From: Prevotella sp.
GTDB taxonomy: Bacteria > Bacteroidota > Bacteroidia > Bacteroidales > Bacteroidaceae
Length of the DNA: 64,000 bases
Reading direction: 5' to 3'
Assembly: GCA_016286585.1 (NCBI GenBank)
Contig: JAEETC010000003.1
Coordinates: 1-64,000, forward strand
Shown here: piece by piece, positions 27,673 to 35,420 of the stretch
How positions within the stretch are numbered: the stretch's first letter is position 1
How the letters are laid out: each line of letters begins with the position of its first letter
The notes under the pieces: model-generated
What the model was told of the DNA's origin: nothing
What the model saw: only the letters and a program-made list of their open reading frames with translations
Databases searched by the model: none
Made by a program: the position numbers and the translations under genes

Positions 27673-30600
27673 TTATTTGATCACCTTCTTTCCGTTGATG
27701 ATGAAGATTCCTTTGCTGGCGTTGTTGACACGGATACCCTGAAGGTTGTAGATGACGTTATTGCCATCGGTGGCCTTCACGGTCTCGATGCCAGTAGTGG
27801 CGGTGCCGTCAACGTGTGCGGCGGCTCCGAGACCACCCATCCAGTTGGCAGAGCGGATGGTCAACTCGTCAACAGCGGGATCGATATCAATCTTGAAGGA
27901 ACCATCGGTTGATAGTCCGGCAAACTCACCGTTCTTGAAGATGGCGCAGCCGGTCATGCCGTTGTTCTGGAGACTGAAGGTCACCGTGCCGTTGGCATAC
28001 TTGGCATCGGCGGGAGCCTCCAGTTGCTTGGTCAGCGTGGCGGGATCCCACTGTTTCTCGGGATTCTCGGAGAACATCATCTTGTAGCTGAAATTGGCTG
28101 CCTGTTCGGCATTGATGATGGTCTCAAAGTCTCCACCGTACGACTTGATGATGTTCGAGGCGGGCGTGATGTTATTGCCTGTGGCATCCATCGTGTTGTA
28201 CTCACCGAAGAGCACAGGGTCGGTGTTGTTCATACCCTTCTCGATCCAGCGCGACTTGATGAGCGTAGCGGCGGCATTGTTGTCGAGCGTGGTGTTCAGA
28301 TAGACGGTGATGGGCTGGTTGTTCCAAGTACGTCCGTAGTTCCACGTGCCGTTGCCCTCTGCGAGGTCTATGACCTTACAGTTGTCAAAGACGTAGCCGA
28401 ACTTCACCGTTCCGCGAGGAGCGACAACGGTGCGGCTGCCCTTGAGGTCGAGCTGACGGGGCTCGAGCGTGAGGGTCGTATTCTGGAAGCGTACATCGCC
28501 GCCGCCGCAGATGAAGTCGACGGTGCCGTGGATCTCGCTGTCCTCATAGTACGACTGCATGGCGTCGTTCGAGCTGTAGTAGGTGTCCTGATAGGAGAGC
28601 ATGCGGATGTTCTTGCCGATGGTGCGGTTGCCGGCGTCGTTGATGACGGCAGCGCGTCCGCCCACCTGCTTGTTGTCGAGGGCACCGTAGTAGTCGAGGG
28701 CGTTCTGCAGCGTGAGGTCCTGCATGTAGAGGTTCGTGCCGCTGACGCTGAGCATGTCGGCGCTGCCAAGACCCTCGACGCTCTTGTCGGGAGCAGTCAT
28801 GATCTTAGTGTTCATGGTCGACTGTCCGATGATGGAGATGTTATGTCCGCTGATGGCGGTCTTCACGGTCTCGCCGAGGTCGTAGACACCGTCGGGCAGG
28901 AAGATGAAGGCGCGCTCGGCGTCCTTGCTGGCATTGGTGCCGTTGACGATCTCGAGCACTTCGAGGAGGCTCTCGGCGCTGCCGGGCTTCACGAAGTACC
29001 ACTGGCCCTGGCTCTCGTAGTTGATCTCGCTGGTGTTCACAATCTTCACGCCGTGGAGATACATCTCGCCCTCGGTGCTGAGGTTCAGGGTGATGGTGCC
29101 GCCCTCGCCCTCATAGTTGAAGGCAACGATCTCGGCATCCACGTTCTCATTGTTCTTGCCGGGCAGCTTGCCGATTTCCTTGCCGCTGGCGTCGGTGATC
29201 ACGATGTCGCCGGCAGTGCCGTAGCGGCAGAGGGTGAGCGACACGATGGCCTTCGGGCCTACGAGCAGGTCGATCTTGTTCTCAGCGTCGCCCTTGAAGG
29301 CCCAGCCGTGCTGTGCGTCGTGCCAATAGAAGCTGCCGGAGGGGTTGAAGGCCTCATGGTCGTCGGGATCGAAGAGCTTGTCGGTGAGGTCGAAGGTGTA
29401 CTTCTTGTAGGTGCTGGCGGTCTCGATCTCTGTGGCGACGGCATAGAGGGTGATATTGCTAGTGATGACATCGTCGACAGTCCACTTCTCGCCGCCGGCG
29501 GTCTTCTTGAACCAGCCGCGTACTTTCATGCCCTCCTCGGCGGTGGCGGTGGCATAGTCAACGTCGAACTCGCCGATGGCCTCTCCCTTTTCGCGCTTGA
29601 ACTCGCCCAGCACCGTCTTCTTGTCGGTGTCGACGTAGGTCAGTGTGAAGTCGGGAGCCTGGAAGAACTTCATTACATACTCGACATTGGTCTCGCCGAA
29701 GGTCATCGGGATGGTCACGACGCACTGGGTGGCATCGCCCACATAGCCGATGACACCGATCTCACCCTTCTTGGCCGTTGCCTGGATGGGGTTGGTCTCG
29801 CTGATCATCTCCACCTTCTTCGAGAGTTCGATCCTGGCCTCATAGCTGTCGCCGAAGACGTCCTCGGCAGAGAGCTCAATACCGTTGATGGTCACGGTGG
29901 CGAGGATGGGCACTTCCTTCTCCGTGCCGCTCAGCGTACCCTCGATGACGATGTCGCCGAAGCCGATCTGCTTGCCGCTCTGCAGGTGGTAGAGGTTGAC
30001 GAGCAGGCCGCAGGGACCCTCGCCGGGGGTGGCACCCTCGATGTCGTAAGACAGGTTGCTGACACCGTCGTTGCGCTCAGGCTTCACGCCGATGGCCAGC
30101 GACACCTTCGTCTTGTCGGGATTCTCCCAGGAGAAGTCGAGCAGACCGTTGTCGGTGCCGTAGCGGGTGGTCTTCAGCGATACCTTCTTCGGGGTGAAGG
30201 TCAGGCCGTAGTTAGGCTGGATGACGAAGCGGATGGCGTTGCTCTCGTCGGCTGCCGTGCCGCTCTCGTCTTCGTTCTGCTGGGTCTCGGGCATGAACTG
30301 TGTCTGGTTCTGGCGCGAGCCGTAGATAGACAGGTTGCTACCGTAGGTCACCTTGCTGGTGACGAAGTATTTGCCGGCCTCGCCGAAGTCGGCCTTCTGG
30401 CCGTCGATGCCGGCGCTGAAGGCGAAGGTGGCTGTGACGGGCTCGTTGTCGAGGGTGGCCAGCTCATGGTCGCCGCCTTCCTTGCTGTGGTTCACGATGG
30501 CCACGCTGTGCAGGTACATCTCACCGCTCGACTCCATGACCAGCGAGAGTGTGGTTGCCTTGCCCTTGTATTCGAAGGAGGCTACGCCACCGTCGGCATC

Positions 30601-31644
30601 CGACTTGGCGGGCAGTGAGCCGAGATCAGCTCCCGTATTGGCATCGACAACGGCAATCTTGGTACCGCCGCCATACTGGCAGTTGACGATGGTGATGGTG
30701 GCATCGCCGGCAACCCACAGGTTGATCTTGTCGCCGTTGAAGAGCGCCCAGCCGTGCTGGGAGTCGTGGAAGTAGGCCTTCTCGCTGATGATGTCGATAC
30801 ACTCGTGGTCAGCTGGGTCGAAGTCGGGGTCTGCCAGGTTGTACGAGAAGGTAGCCGTGGGGCCGGGAATCTCCATCGGGGTGGCAACGGCATAGAGTGA
30901 GAGGTCGCTCTCCACCTTGTCCGTCACCTTGTACTTCTTACCGCCCTCGGGCTTGTTGAACCAGCCGCGGAACACGACGCCGACGATGGGCTTGAGGTCT
31001 TCGGCACCGTACTTGAACTCGTCGATGGGCTGCTGGCCCTTCACCTGCTGGGTGCCGATCACGGAACCGTCGAGGTCATAGTAGGTAAGGGTGTAGCTGG
31101 CGTTCAGGGCAGCTATCTCTTCTTCCGTCAGCGCGCTGACAGCTACGTAGGGACAGTAGTCCATGCCCGTGATGGTCAGCGTAGTGGGGTCGCCCTGATA
31201 GTAAAGCACGTCGACATTCTTCTTGTCGTTCTTCCAACAAGCGGGGCCTGCGGGTGTCTTCGAGGCCACCTCCTTGCCATCAGCATTGGTCACAGTAATG
31301 GTTTTGGTGCTGTAGGTGCACTGTCCGACGGTGATCTTTACGTTTGCGGCCTTGGGCACCACTACCTTCAGGGCGGTACAGCCGTGTTCGCTGTGGTACT
31401 TGCCGCTGACGGTGGCTACGGCATTCGCGTCGTCGGCAGCCACGCGGCTCACCTTGCCGTCGTTGCCTACAGCCACGCCAAAGTTAATCTCGGTTCCTTG
31501 GGCTTTCATCTCGTCAGCCGTCAGCAGGGTTCCTTCCTGGTCGTTGACGATGACGCTGAAGTCCTTGAAATCGTCTGCCCTGCTTACTATCGCAAGCATC
31601 AGCAGGAGGCACAATGTGCCAAGTCTCTTCAAATGTTTGGTCAT
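27673..31644 (-). CDS. Large secreted multidomain pectinesterase (CE8)
   Basis: 1323 residues with a signal peptide (MTKHLKRLGTLCLLLMLAIVSRA). About 890-1235 is a pectin methylesterase beta-helix with YQDTYY (near 1018), GTVDFICGGGDV (near 1038) and GRTWNN (near 1103), matching the QDTL, DFIFG and LGRPW signatures including the catalytic aspartates. Before it come two InlB-type repeats (about 186-255 and 665-735, both with RGWF) and two copies of a module marked DPxDHE and HDxQHGWA (about 260-390 and 740-880). The last 25 residues (YNLQGIRV...GIFIINGKKVIK) resemble a type IX secretion tail. It removes methyl esters from pectin. Confidence 0.88.
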   Translation of the reverse strand: MTKHLKRLGTLCLLLMLAIVSRADDFKDFSVIVNDQEGTLLTADEMKAQGTEINFGVAVGNDGKVSRVAADDANAVATVSGKYHSEHGCTALKVVVPKAANVKITVGQCTYSTKTITVTNADGKEVASKTPAGPACWKNDKKNVDVLYYQGDPTTLTITGMDYCPYVAVSALTEEEIAALNASYTLTYYDLDGSVIGTQQVKGQQPIDEFKYGAEDLKPIVGVVFRGWFNKPEGGKKYKVTDKVESDLSLYAVATPMEIPGPTATFSYNLADPDFDPADHECIDIISEKAYFHDSQHGWALFNGDKINLWVAGDATITIVNCQYGGGTKIAVVDANTGADLGSLPAKSDADGGVASFEYKGKATTLSLVMESSGEMYLHSVAIVNHSKEGGDHELATLDNEPVTATFAFSAGIDGQKADFGEAGKYFVTSKVTYGSNLSIYGSRQNQTQFMPETQQNEDESGTAADESNAIRFVIQPNYGLTFTPKKVSLKTTRYGTDNGLLDFSWENPDKTKVSLAIGVKPERNDGVSNLSYDIEGATPGEGPCGLLVNLYHLQSGKQIGFGDIVIEGTLSGTEKEVPILATVTINGIELSAEDVFGDSYEARIELSKKVEMISETNPIQATAKKGEIGVIGYVGDATQCVVTIPMTFGETNVEYVMKFFQAPDFTLTYVDTDKKTVLGEFKREKGEAIGEFDVDYATATAEEGMKVRGWFKKTAGGEKWTVDDVITSNITLYAVATEIETASTYKKYTFDLTDKLFDPDDHEAFNPSGSFYWHDAQHGWAFKGDAENKIDLLVGPKAIVSLTLCRYGTAGDIVITDASGKEIGKLPGKNNENVDAEIVAFNYEGEGGTITLNLSTEGEMYLHGVKIVNTSEINYESQGQWYFVKPGSAESLLEVLEIVNGTNASKDAERAFIFLPDGVYDLGETVKTAISGHNISIIGQSTMNTKIMTAPDKSVEGLGSADMLSVSGTNLYMQDLTLQNALDYYGALDNKQVGGRAAVINDAGNRTIGKNIRMLSYQDTYYSSNDAMQSYYEDSEIHGTVDFICGGGDVRFQNTTLTLEPRQLDLKGSRTVVAPRGTVKFGYVFDNCKVIDLAEGNGTWNYGRTWNNQPITVYLNTTLDNNAAATLIKSRWIEKGMNNTDPVLFGEYNTMDATGNNITPASNIIKSYGGDFETIINAEQAANFSYKMMFSENPEKQWDPATLTKQLEAPADAKYANGTVTFSLQNNGMTGCAIFKNGEFAGLSTDGSFKIDIDPAVDELTIRSANWMGGLGAAAHVDGTATTGIETVKATDGNNVIYNLQGIRVNNASKGIFIINGKKVIK

Positions 31645-31686
31645 AATGGTTTTGTTGTTAGATAATTAAATAGGTGTAATCTTCTG

Positions 31687-31694
31687 CAAAGATA
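31687..31694 (-). promoter_or_regulatory. Proximal -7 box of the pectinesterase gene
   Basis: TATCTTTG on the minus strand followed by C, about 43 bp upstream of the start. No clear -33 TTTG. The LacI-type palindrome lies 43 bp further upstream. Confidence 0.55.
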
Positions 31695-31737
31695 GTCATT
31701 TTATTCGTTCCCGCCATCGCTTTTAAGGCATTTTCCT

Positions 31738-31751
31738 CGTAAACGTTTACG
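31738..31751. promoter_or_regulatory. LacI-type operator candidate of the pectinesterase gene
   Basis: Perfect 14-bp palindrome CGTAAACGTTTACG with central CG. Its core AAACGTTT is identical to the palindrome upstream of kduI at 9106-9117, and the distance to the -7 box is similar (about 50-60 bp from centre). Confidence 0.55.
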
Positions 31752-31762
31752 TATAGAGAAGC

Positions 31763-31790
31763 AATCGGGGCGCATCCCTGCGCCCCGATT
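31763..31790. other. Perfect GC-rich hairpin in the pectinesterase upstream region
   Basis: A 12-bp perfect stem AATCGGGGCGCA / TGCGCCCCGATT with tetraloop TCCC. Neither strand has a U-tract. On the minus strand it lies between a consensus promoter at 31880-31911 and the pectinesterase start, so it could be an attenuator or the 3' end of a small RNA of about 110 nt. On the plus strand it is followed by an AT-rich leader and a 56-codon reading frame (31832-32002) that I do not trust as a gene. Confidence 0.55.
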
Positions 31791-31879
31791 ACTTTACTAA
31801 CCAATTAACTAACAATAACCTAATCTTATGTATGAAAAAACTAAATAATGATATACAGTCTTCCTTTGTTTTGACGATG

Positions 31880-31911
31880 CAAAGGTACGAGCAATATTCT
31901 TCATACACAAA
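31880..31911 (-). promoter_or_regulatory. Consensus minus-strand promoter upstream of the pectinesterase
   Basis: Minus-strand TTTG (31911-31908) and TACCTTTG (31887-31880) spaced by exactly 20 bp. Transcription would start near 31873, giving a 230-nt leader to the pectinesterase or a separate short RNA. The gap 31645-32274 contains the promoters, operator, hairpin and inverted repeats listed here and no gene I can support. Confidence 0.7.
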
Positions 31912-32097
31912 TCTATTCAGCGAACCAGCTGTTTTTTTCAGTAAACAGTCAGGTACGGCCACGAGTACCCCTAACGCAACTTTTCTCGAACTCATTCCTT
32001 AGAGACCTTGACAAAATTTGGGCACTGAGAGAGTACATTCCAGACCCAATCAAGCCCACGTATAGTAAAACGTAAATTGGCATCAATCGCTGGGATG

Positions 32098-32170
32098 CCC
32101 CTACGGTAGTAGGGGTATACCCATCTATGTCACCTCACTATTCTCTATTTTACTTACTTGATAGTAGGTG
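32098..32170. other. Inverted-repeat cluster, candidate replication origin
   Basis: Three inverted repeats are packed together: CCCCTAC / GTAGGGG (32098-32104 / 32109-32115), the overlapping palindrome GGGTATACCC (32113-32122), and CACCTCACTAT / ATAGTAGGTG with a one-base gap (32131-32141 / 32161-32170). The cluster lies 100-175 bp upstream of the rep operon. Function as a double-strand origin is inference from position. Confidence 0.4.
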
Positions 32171-32274
32171 TACAACTGTTTTCCAAATAAATTCTACCAG
32201 CCAAACAAAACTTTTTATCCTCTACTATACCAACTTTTTCTAACTAACGTACTATTTATATTAAAACAACGAGT

Positions 32275-32466
32275 ATGAAGAGACTATATCGAAATTTAGA
32301 AGACGATACCAAGAAGCGTATCGCTCAAAGCCTCAGAGGTCGCACGTTTAGCGACTCGCACAAACAGGCTATCAGTGACGCAATGCGTCAGTATTGGGCT
32401 ACTATACCATATCGCCCATCCGAAAATAACGAGAGTAATAACCAAGACAATGAAACGAGTATGTAG
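32275..32466 (+). CDS. Small NUMOD3-like DNA-binding protein
   Basis: 63-residue basic protein. Residues 11-40 contain LRGRTFSDSHKQAISDAM, which resembles the NUMOD3 helix pattern (GRxxSxExKxKISxAL) found in homing endonucleases and mobile-element proteins, followed by RQYW. It probably binds DNA near the origin or regulates rep. Its 3' end overlaps the proposed start of the replication initiator (32450) by 17 bases. The function is inferred, not known to me for this family. Confidence 0.65.
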   Translation: MKRLYRNLEDDTKKRIAQSLRGRTFSDSHKQAISDAMRQYWATIPYRPSENNESNNQDNETSM

Positions 32467-33340
32467 ACGACCAATCCAAATCGATGCTCTGACTATCTGC
32501 TACGAGGTCGTGCATCCTTACTACTATGAACAACTCAGTAACCTTGACTATGGAGAGTGCCTTGATATGTACGAGTTCAGACTATACCGCACAGATGGAC
32601 GCTACTTTGATAACGTCTATGCAATCAGACTATGGAACGGCACAAGAGACATCGAATGGGGCTATTTGAAATTCAATCTCGCACGAGGTGACGAACACAG
32701 CAACACTCACACCAGCGGACTACGCAAAGTGTGGATGAGCCTCAACAATGAGACCCTATACACAGACGATTTCCACTTTCTAACCTACATAGAGCAGAGG
32801 TTAGGGCTTGAGTTTCACAATGTGACGAGCCTTGACCTTTGCCTTGATACACCTTTTATCATCAGTCCATTGATTAAGGCGTACCTACACAAAAAGGACG
32901 TGACAACCATCTTGAACGGCAAACGTATCATAGACCGAGACGAAGACAGAGCAGAAATATCCTATACGACAAGTGGAAGCCTCAACAAGCAAGACAAGTA
33001 CAAGACGGTGAACATCAAGCAACGCAACGCCATCAAAGACAAGACCAAGGGCGTAACCATTCAGACCTACGACAAAGCGGCTGAGATTAGCAATGCCTCA
33101 GATAAGCAATATATTCTTGAACACTACGGCAACCCTAACCGTCTCTATCGTACAGAGGTGCATCTAAATGCTGAGGACATCAAAACCTACGTTGAACGTA
33201 GGGGCATCGAATATACGCCCCTCTTGCTCTCAGATGAGGCTACCCTCGAAGATATGTTTTTCCATTTCTTAGGTAGTGTGATACGTTTTCAGTGCGGAAC
33301 ATCAGATACCAGTTGGGGGCATATCCTCGGACGTTGGTAG
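32450..33340 (+). CDS. Replication initiation protein (Rep_trans/filamentous-phage-like)
   Basis: About 296 residues from ATG 32450 (MKRVCRRPIQIDALTICYEV). Rolling-circle-type initiator features: an N-terminal beta/alpha region (CYEVVHPYY...YEFRLYR), TSLDLCLDTPF, the VTIQTYDKAAEI strand, and the conserved LYRTEVHLNAEDIKTYVERR near 225-245, which recalls the Rep_trans family. An in-frame start at 32375 would add 25 residues read from inside the upstream gene and is less likely. The presumed job is nicking the element's origin after excision. Family assignment is by motif resemblance only. Confidence 0.65.
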   Translation: MKRVCRRPIQIDALTICYEVVHPYYYEQLSNLDYGECLDMYEFRLYRTDGRYFDNVYAIRLWNGTRDIEWGYLKFNLARGDEHSNTHTSGLRKVWMSLNNETLYTDDFHFLTYIEQRLGLEFHNVTSLDLCLDTPFIISPLIKAYLHKKDVTTILNGKRIIDRDEDRAEISYTTSGSLNKQDKYKTVNIKQRNAIKDKTKGVTIQTYDKAAEISNASDKQYILEHYGNPNRLYRTEVHLNAEDIKTYVERRGIEYTPLLLSDEATLEDMFFHFLGSVIRFQCGTSDTSWGHILGRW

Positions 33341-33364
33341 GATTATAACAACCCCCTCTATCAG

Positions 33365-33460
33365 ATATAACCCATCGGTTATATTCCTTTTATATATAGG
33401 GGATGCGTATCAATATTAAAACGTATCAGTATAATCAAGAAATCAACTATACTGGTACGT
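33365..33460 (+). terminator. Two hairpins downstream of rep
   Basis: First, ATATAACC / GGTTATAT with loop CATC (33365-33384), an 8-bp perfect stem. Second, ACGTATCAGTATA / TATACTGGTACGT (33421-33433 / 33448-33460), 12 of 13 paired plus a wobble, followed by CATTTTTG, which fits a terminator. Either could also act as a single-strand origin. Confidence 0.55.
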
Positions 33461-33500
33461 CATTTTTGTATCACTCTAACTTAAAAGATTATTATTCAAC

Positions 33501-34019
33501 TCATGGTTTGATTTTATTATATATTGAGACTTTTTCCCATTTCTTATCATACTCTATTCTGTAATCCAACTCACGAGGATAGGTCTTGTTATTGATGATA
33601 CCACCAAGATACTCGTGTACGACCTTGGGGTCTTTAACCTGCCATATAACCTCACAAGTTCCATTCCACGTTATCCTTGCTAAATAAACTGCATTTGGTT
33701 GGATAGAGTTGCCCTTAATAGTCTTATCAAGTTCCTCTATGTAATCAAAGACAAAGTTACTTTCGTCTGTTGTTGGCATACCATTCATTGCCATATCCTT
33801 GAACTTAATAACCAGCGAACACGTCCAGCCATAGAGTTCCTTATGCTTGAACTTTCTAAGGCTTGTGTTCACTACTATAATAGCAGGCTTACCATCAGCA
33901 GAACTTTCTACCACAACAAACTTTTCTTCAGGTATCTTAATATCCTTACCACTTGTCTCTGCAAAAGAGAAAATACTTGTAAATAGTCCCATTGCTATCA
34001 ATATCAGTTTATTCATCAT
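33501..34019 (-). CDS. Secreted DUF695-like protein
   Basis: 172 residues with a signal peptide (MMNKLILIAMGLFTSIFSFA, cleavage before ETSG). The mature part resembles DUF695: DGKPAIIVVNTSLRKF, LVIKFKDMAMNGMPT, LARITWNGTCEVIWQVKDP and YDKKWEKVSIY in the order of that family. DUF695 has no established activity known to me. It is transcribed with, and 5 bp after, the XRE repressor gene, so it would be expressed in the integrated state like a lysogenic-conversion gene. Role unknown; superinfection exclusion or host fitness are possibilities only. Confidence 0.65.
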   Translation of the reverse strand: MMNKLILIAMGLFTSIFSFAETSGKDIKIPEEKFVVVESSADGKPAIIVVNTSLRKFKHKELYGWTCSLVIKFKDMAMNGMPTTDESNFVFDYIEELDKTIKGNSIQPNAVYLARITWNGTCEVIWQVKDPKVVHEYLGGIINNKTYPRELDYRIEYDKKWEKVSIYNKIKP

Positions 34020-34024
34020 GCTGC

Positions 34025-34324
34025 TTACTTATTGCTTGATTCACAATTATTCAATAGTCTGTCCAGTTCCGCTCTACTATTGAACTGATAAACATTATCA
34101 CGAATACGGATGAAGCCTTCAACATCATCCTGTGGTTCAAACAGGCTCTTCGTCGACACACCCAAGGCAGTGGCTATCTTCTGAACCGTATCAAGCCGAG
34201 CGTTACCATTCAATGCCCTCGTGAGGGATGCTGGGTCTATCCCCATATCCGCAGCAAGGTCTTTCATCTGCTTGCATTTTTCCTTGCATAACCGCCTCAC
34301 ATTGTCAGCCAATATTTTACTCAT
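34025..34324 (-). CDS. XRE-family helix-turn-helix repressor
   Basis: 99 residues from ATG 34324 (MSKILADNVRRLCKE). The HTH spans about 8-60: MKDLAADMGIDPASLTRALN and VQKIATALGVSTKSLF. A Met six codons upstream (34342) lies within the -7 box, so it is excluded. The promoter (TTTG 34371-34368, TACATTTG 34347-34340, 20 bp spacing) is divergent from that of the serine recombinase, with an inverted repeat between them. It probably keeps the element quiescent and is autoregulated. Confidence 0.85.
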   Translation of the reverse strand: MSKILADNVRRLCKEKCKQMKDLAADMGIDPASLTRALNGNARLDTVQKIATALGVSTKSLFEPQDDVEGFIRIRDNVYQFNSRAELDRLLNNCESSNK

Positions 34325-34339
34325 ACAACTATTTTTCTG

Positions 34340-34440
34340 CAAATGTAGTCAGAATTGTCGTAAAATACAAATTATTTTAGGTTTATTAGTAAAATAAGTT
34401 AAGGAACATTTGGCGGTTTCTTAACTTTTTTGTGCCTTTG
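34340..34440. promoter_or_regulatory. Divergent promoters with operator-like inverted repeat
   Basis: The leftward promoter has TACATTTG (34347-34340) and TTTG (34371-34368), spacing 20. The rightward promoter has TTTG (34409-34412) and TGCCTTTG (34433-34440), spacing 20. Between them is a perfect inverted repeat TTATTTTA / TAAAATAA (34372-34379 / 34390-34397) with a third GTAAAATAC at 34360-34368. This is the layout of a repressor switch. Confidence 0.7.
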
Positions 34441-34470
34441 CAGAGTAAATAATTAACGTATACATCAAAT

Positions 34471-35091
34471 ATGGATAGAATTTGTATCTTTGCCAGAGTC
34501 AGCACCAGCATTCAAGAGTACGACCGTCAAGTGAATGAACTTACCACCCTCGCCCAGCGTAATGGTTGGAACGTTGAGGCTATATTCTGTGAGAAGGTGA
34601 GCGGAGCCAAGAAAAACGCTGAGCGCAAGGAACTGAGCCGTATGGTGGACTACGTACAAGCCCACCATATTAATAAGGTGGCGGTAACAGAACTCAGCAG
34701 GCTGGGACGTGACACACTACAAGTCCTCGAAGTTATTGAGCAGTTCAACAGATTGGGCATCAGCCTCTACATTCAGAACTACGGCATCGAGACTCTGACC
34801 GCCGACGGTGAGGTCAACCCTATGAGTCAGTTCCTCATCACCATTCTGGCTGAGGTGGCACGTATGGAACGCAAGACCATCCGTGAGCGTGTCGAGAGCG
34901 GATATAAGAACTATCGAGCCAACGGCGGTAAGGTTGGACGTAAGGAGGGCTACCGCAAGAGTGAGGCAGATATGCGTGAGCAGTATGCCGAGGAAATACG
35001 CCTATTGCGTAAGGGTATCAGCCTCCGAAATATTAGCAAGATTACAGGTACGAGCGTCAACACAATACGCAAGTGTCAGAGCCTCATCTAA
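34471..35091 (+). CDS. Small serine recombinase (resolvase/invertase family)
   Basis: 206 residues. The N-terminal resolvase domain has the catalytic serine S11 in CIFARVSTS, then SRLGRDTLQVLEVIEQ and the MSQFLITILAEVARMERKTIRERVESG helix. A short C-terminal HTH follows (GISLRNISKITGTSVNTIRKC). It may invert or resolve DNA within the element, resolve dimers after replication, or act as a host-acquired invertase. It is transcribed divergently from the XRE repressor. The target site is not identified. Confidence 0.92.
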   Translation: MDRICIFARVSTSIQEYDRQVNELTTLAQRNGWNVEAIFCEKVSGAKKNAERKELSRMVDYVQAHHINKVAVTELSRLGRDTLQVLEVIEQFNRLGISLYIQNYGIETLTADGEVNPMSQFLITILAEVARMERKTIRERVESGYKNYRANGGKVGRKEGYRKSEADMREQYAEEIRLLRKGISLRNISKITGTSVNTIRKCQSLI

Positions 35092-35108
35092 AAAATGTTC
35101 TTCAAAAA

Positions 35109-35140
35109 TTTGGAATTGTGAAATATTTTCTATATCTTTG
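35109..35140 (+). promoter_or_regulatory. Promoter of the integrase operon
   Basis: TTTG at 35109-35112 and TATCTTTG at 35133-35140 with exactly 20 bp spacing, followed by CACTG. Start near 35147. Confidence 0.85.
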
Positions 35141-35146
35141 CACTGA

Positions 35147-35263
35147 ACGTTCAACTCAGCTGAGTACTAAAAATAGAGGAGGTGAAAGCCCTCCAGCCCC
35201 TAAGGGTGTGTGGAAAATAAGTGTCGTTTGAGACACACGGTAAATAGATAATAAAGTGTTACC
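35147..35263 (+). ncRNA. Structured leader RNA of the integrase operon
   Basis: Between the promoter and the first ORF lie consecutive foldable segments: the perfect palindrome ACTCAGCTGAGT (35154-35165); GGAGG / CCTCC (35178-35182 / 35190-35194); CCA-CCC / GGG-TGG around CTAA (about 35193-35213); GTGTC / GACAC (35221-35225 / 35232-35236); and GGTAA / TTACC (35239-35243 / 35259-35263), which would enclose the GTG start codon at 35256. I do not recognise a known riboswitch or ribozyme. Regulation of integrase translation is inference. Confidence 0.45.
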
Positions 35264-35420
35264 ACTTGAATATTGTAAGAAAATACTAAACAAAGGAGAA
35301 CGCAAATGTAGCGAAGAAGAAGTAAAACAAATCAGAGAGTTTCTATACTTCATAGGACAAATAGAAATTAATAATAACGAAGTAAATTATACAGAAGATG
35401 AACGTAATACTATATTGTAG
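35256..35420 (+). CDS. Short GTG-started ORF overlapping the integrase gene
   Basis: 54 codons with no in-frame ATG; the only start between the upstream stop (35241) and the body is GTG 35256. The protein reads LPLEYCKKILNKGERKCSEE and continues VKQIREFLYFIGQ, an amphipathic helical peptide similar in style to small proteins I associate with Bacteroidetes mobile elements. It ends in the start region of the large serine recombinase with a 23-base overlap, suggesting translational coupling. It may be a recombination directionality factor or simply a coupling leader; neither is shown. Confidence 0.6.
   Translation: MLPLEYCKKILNKGERKCSEEEVKQIREFLYFIGQIEINNNEVNYTEDERNTIL

Noticed and set aside
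28024-30618. 864-residue open frame on the plus strand opposite the pectinesterase
   Set aside because: It lacks any recognisable domain, is full of Val/Gly/Ala/Leu/Asp, and is the antisense shadow of a GC-rich coding sequence whose minus-strand product has clear CE8 motifs and a signal peptide.
31789-31995. 68-codon minus-strand frame near the pectinesterase upstream region
   Set aside because: Its start lies upstream of the consensus promoter at 31880-31911 and it runs into the hairpin; there is no recognisable protein feature.
31832-32002. 56-codon plus-strand frame after an AT-rich leader resembling those before SusC-type genes
   Set aside because: Low-complexity product without signal peptide or domain, and it overlaps a better-supported minus-strand promoter. 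It could be a gene remnant, but I cannot support it.
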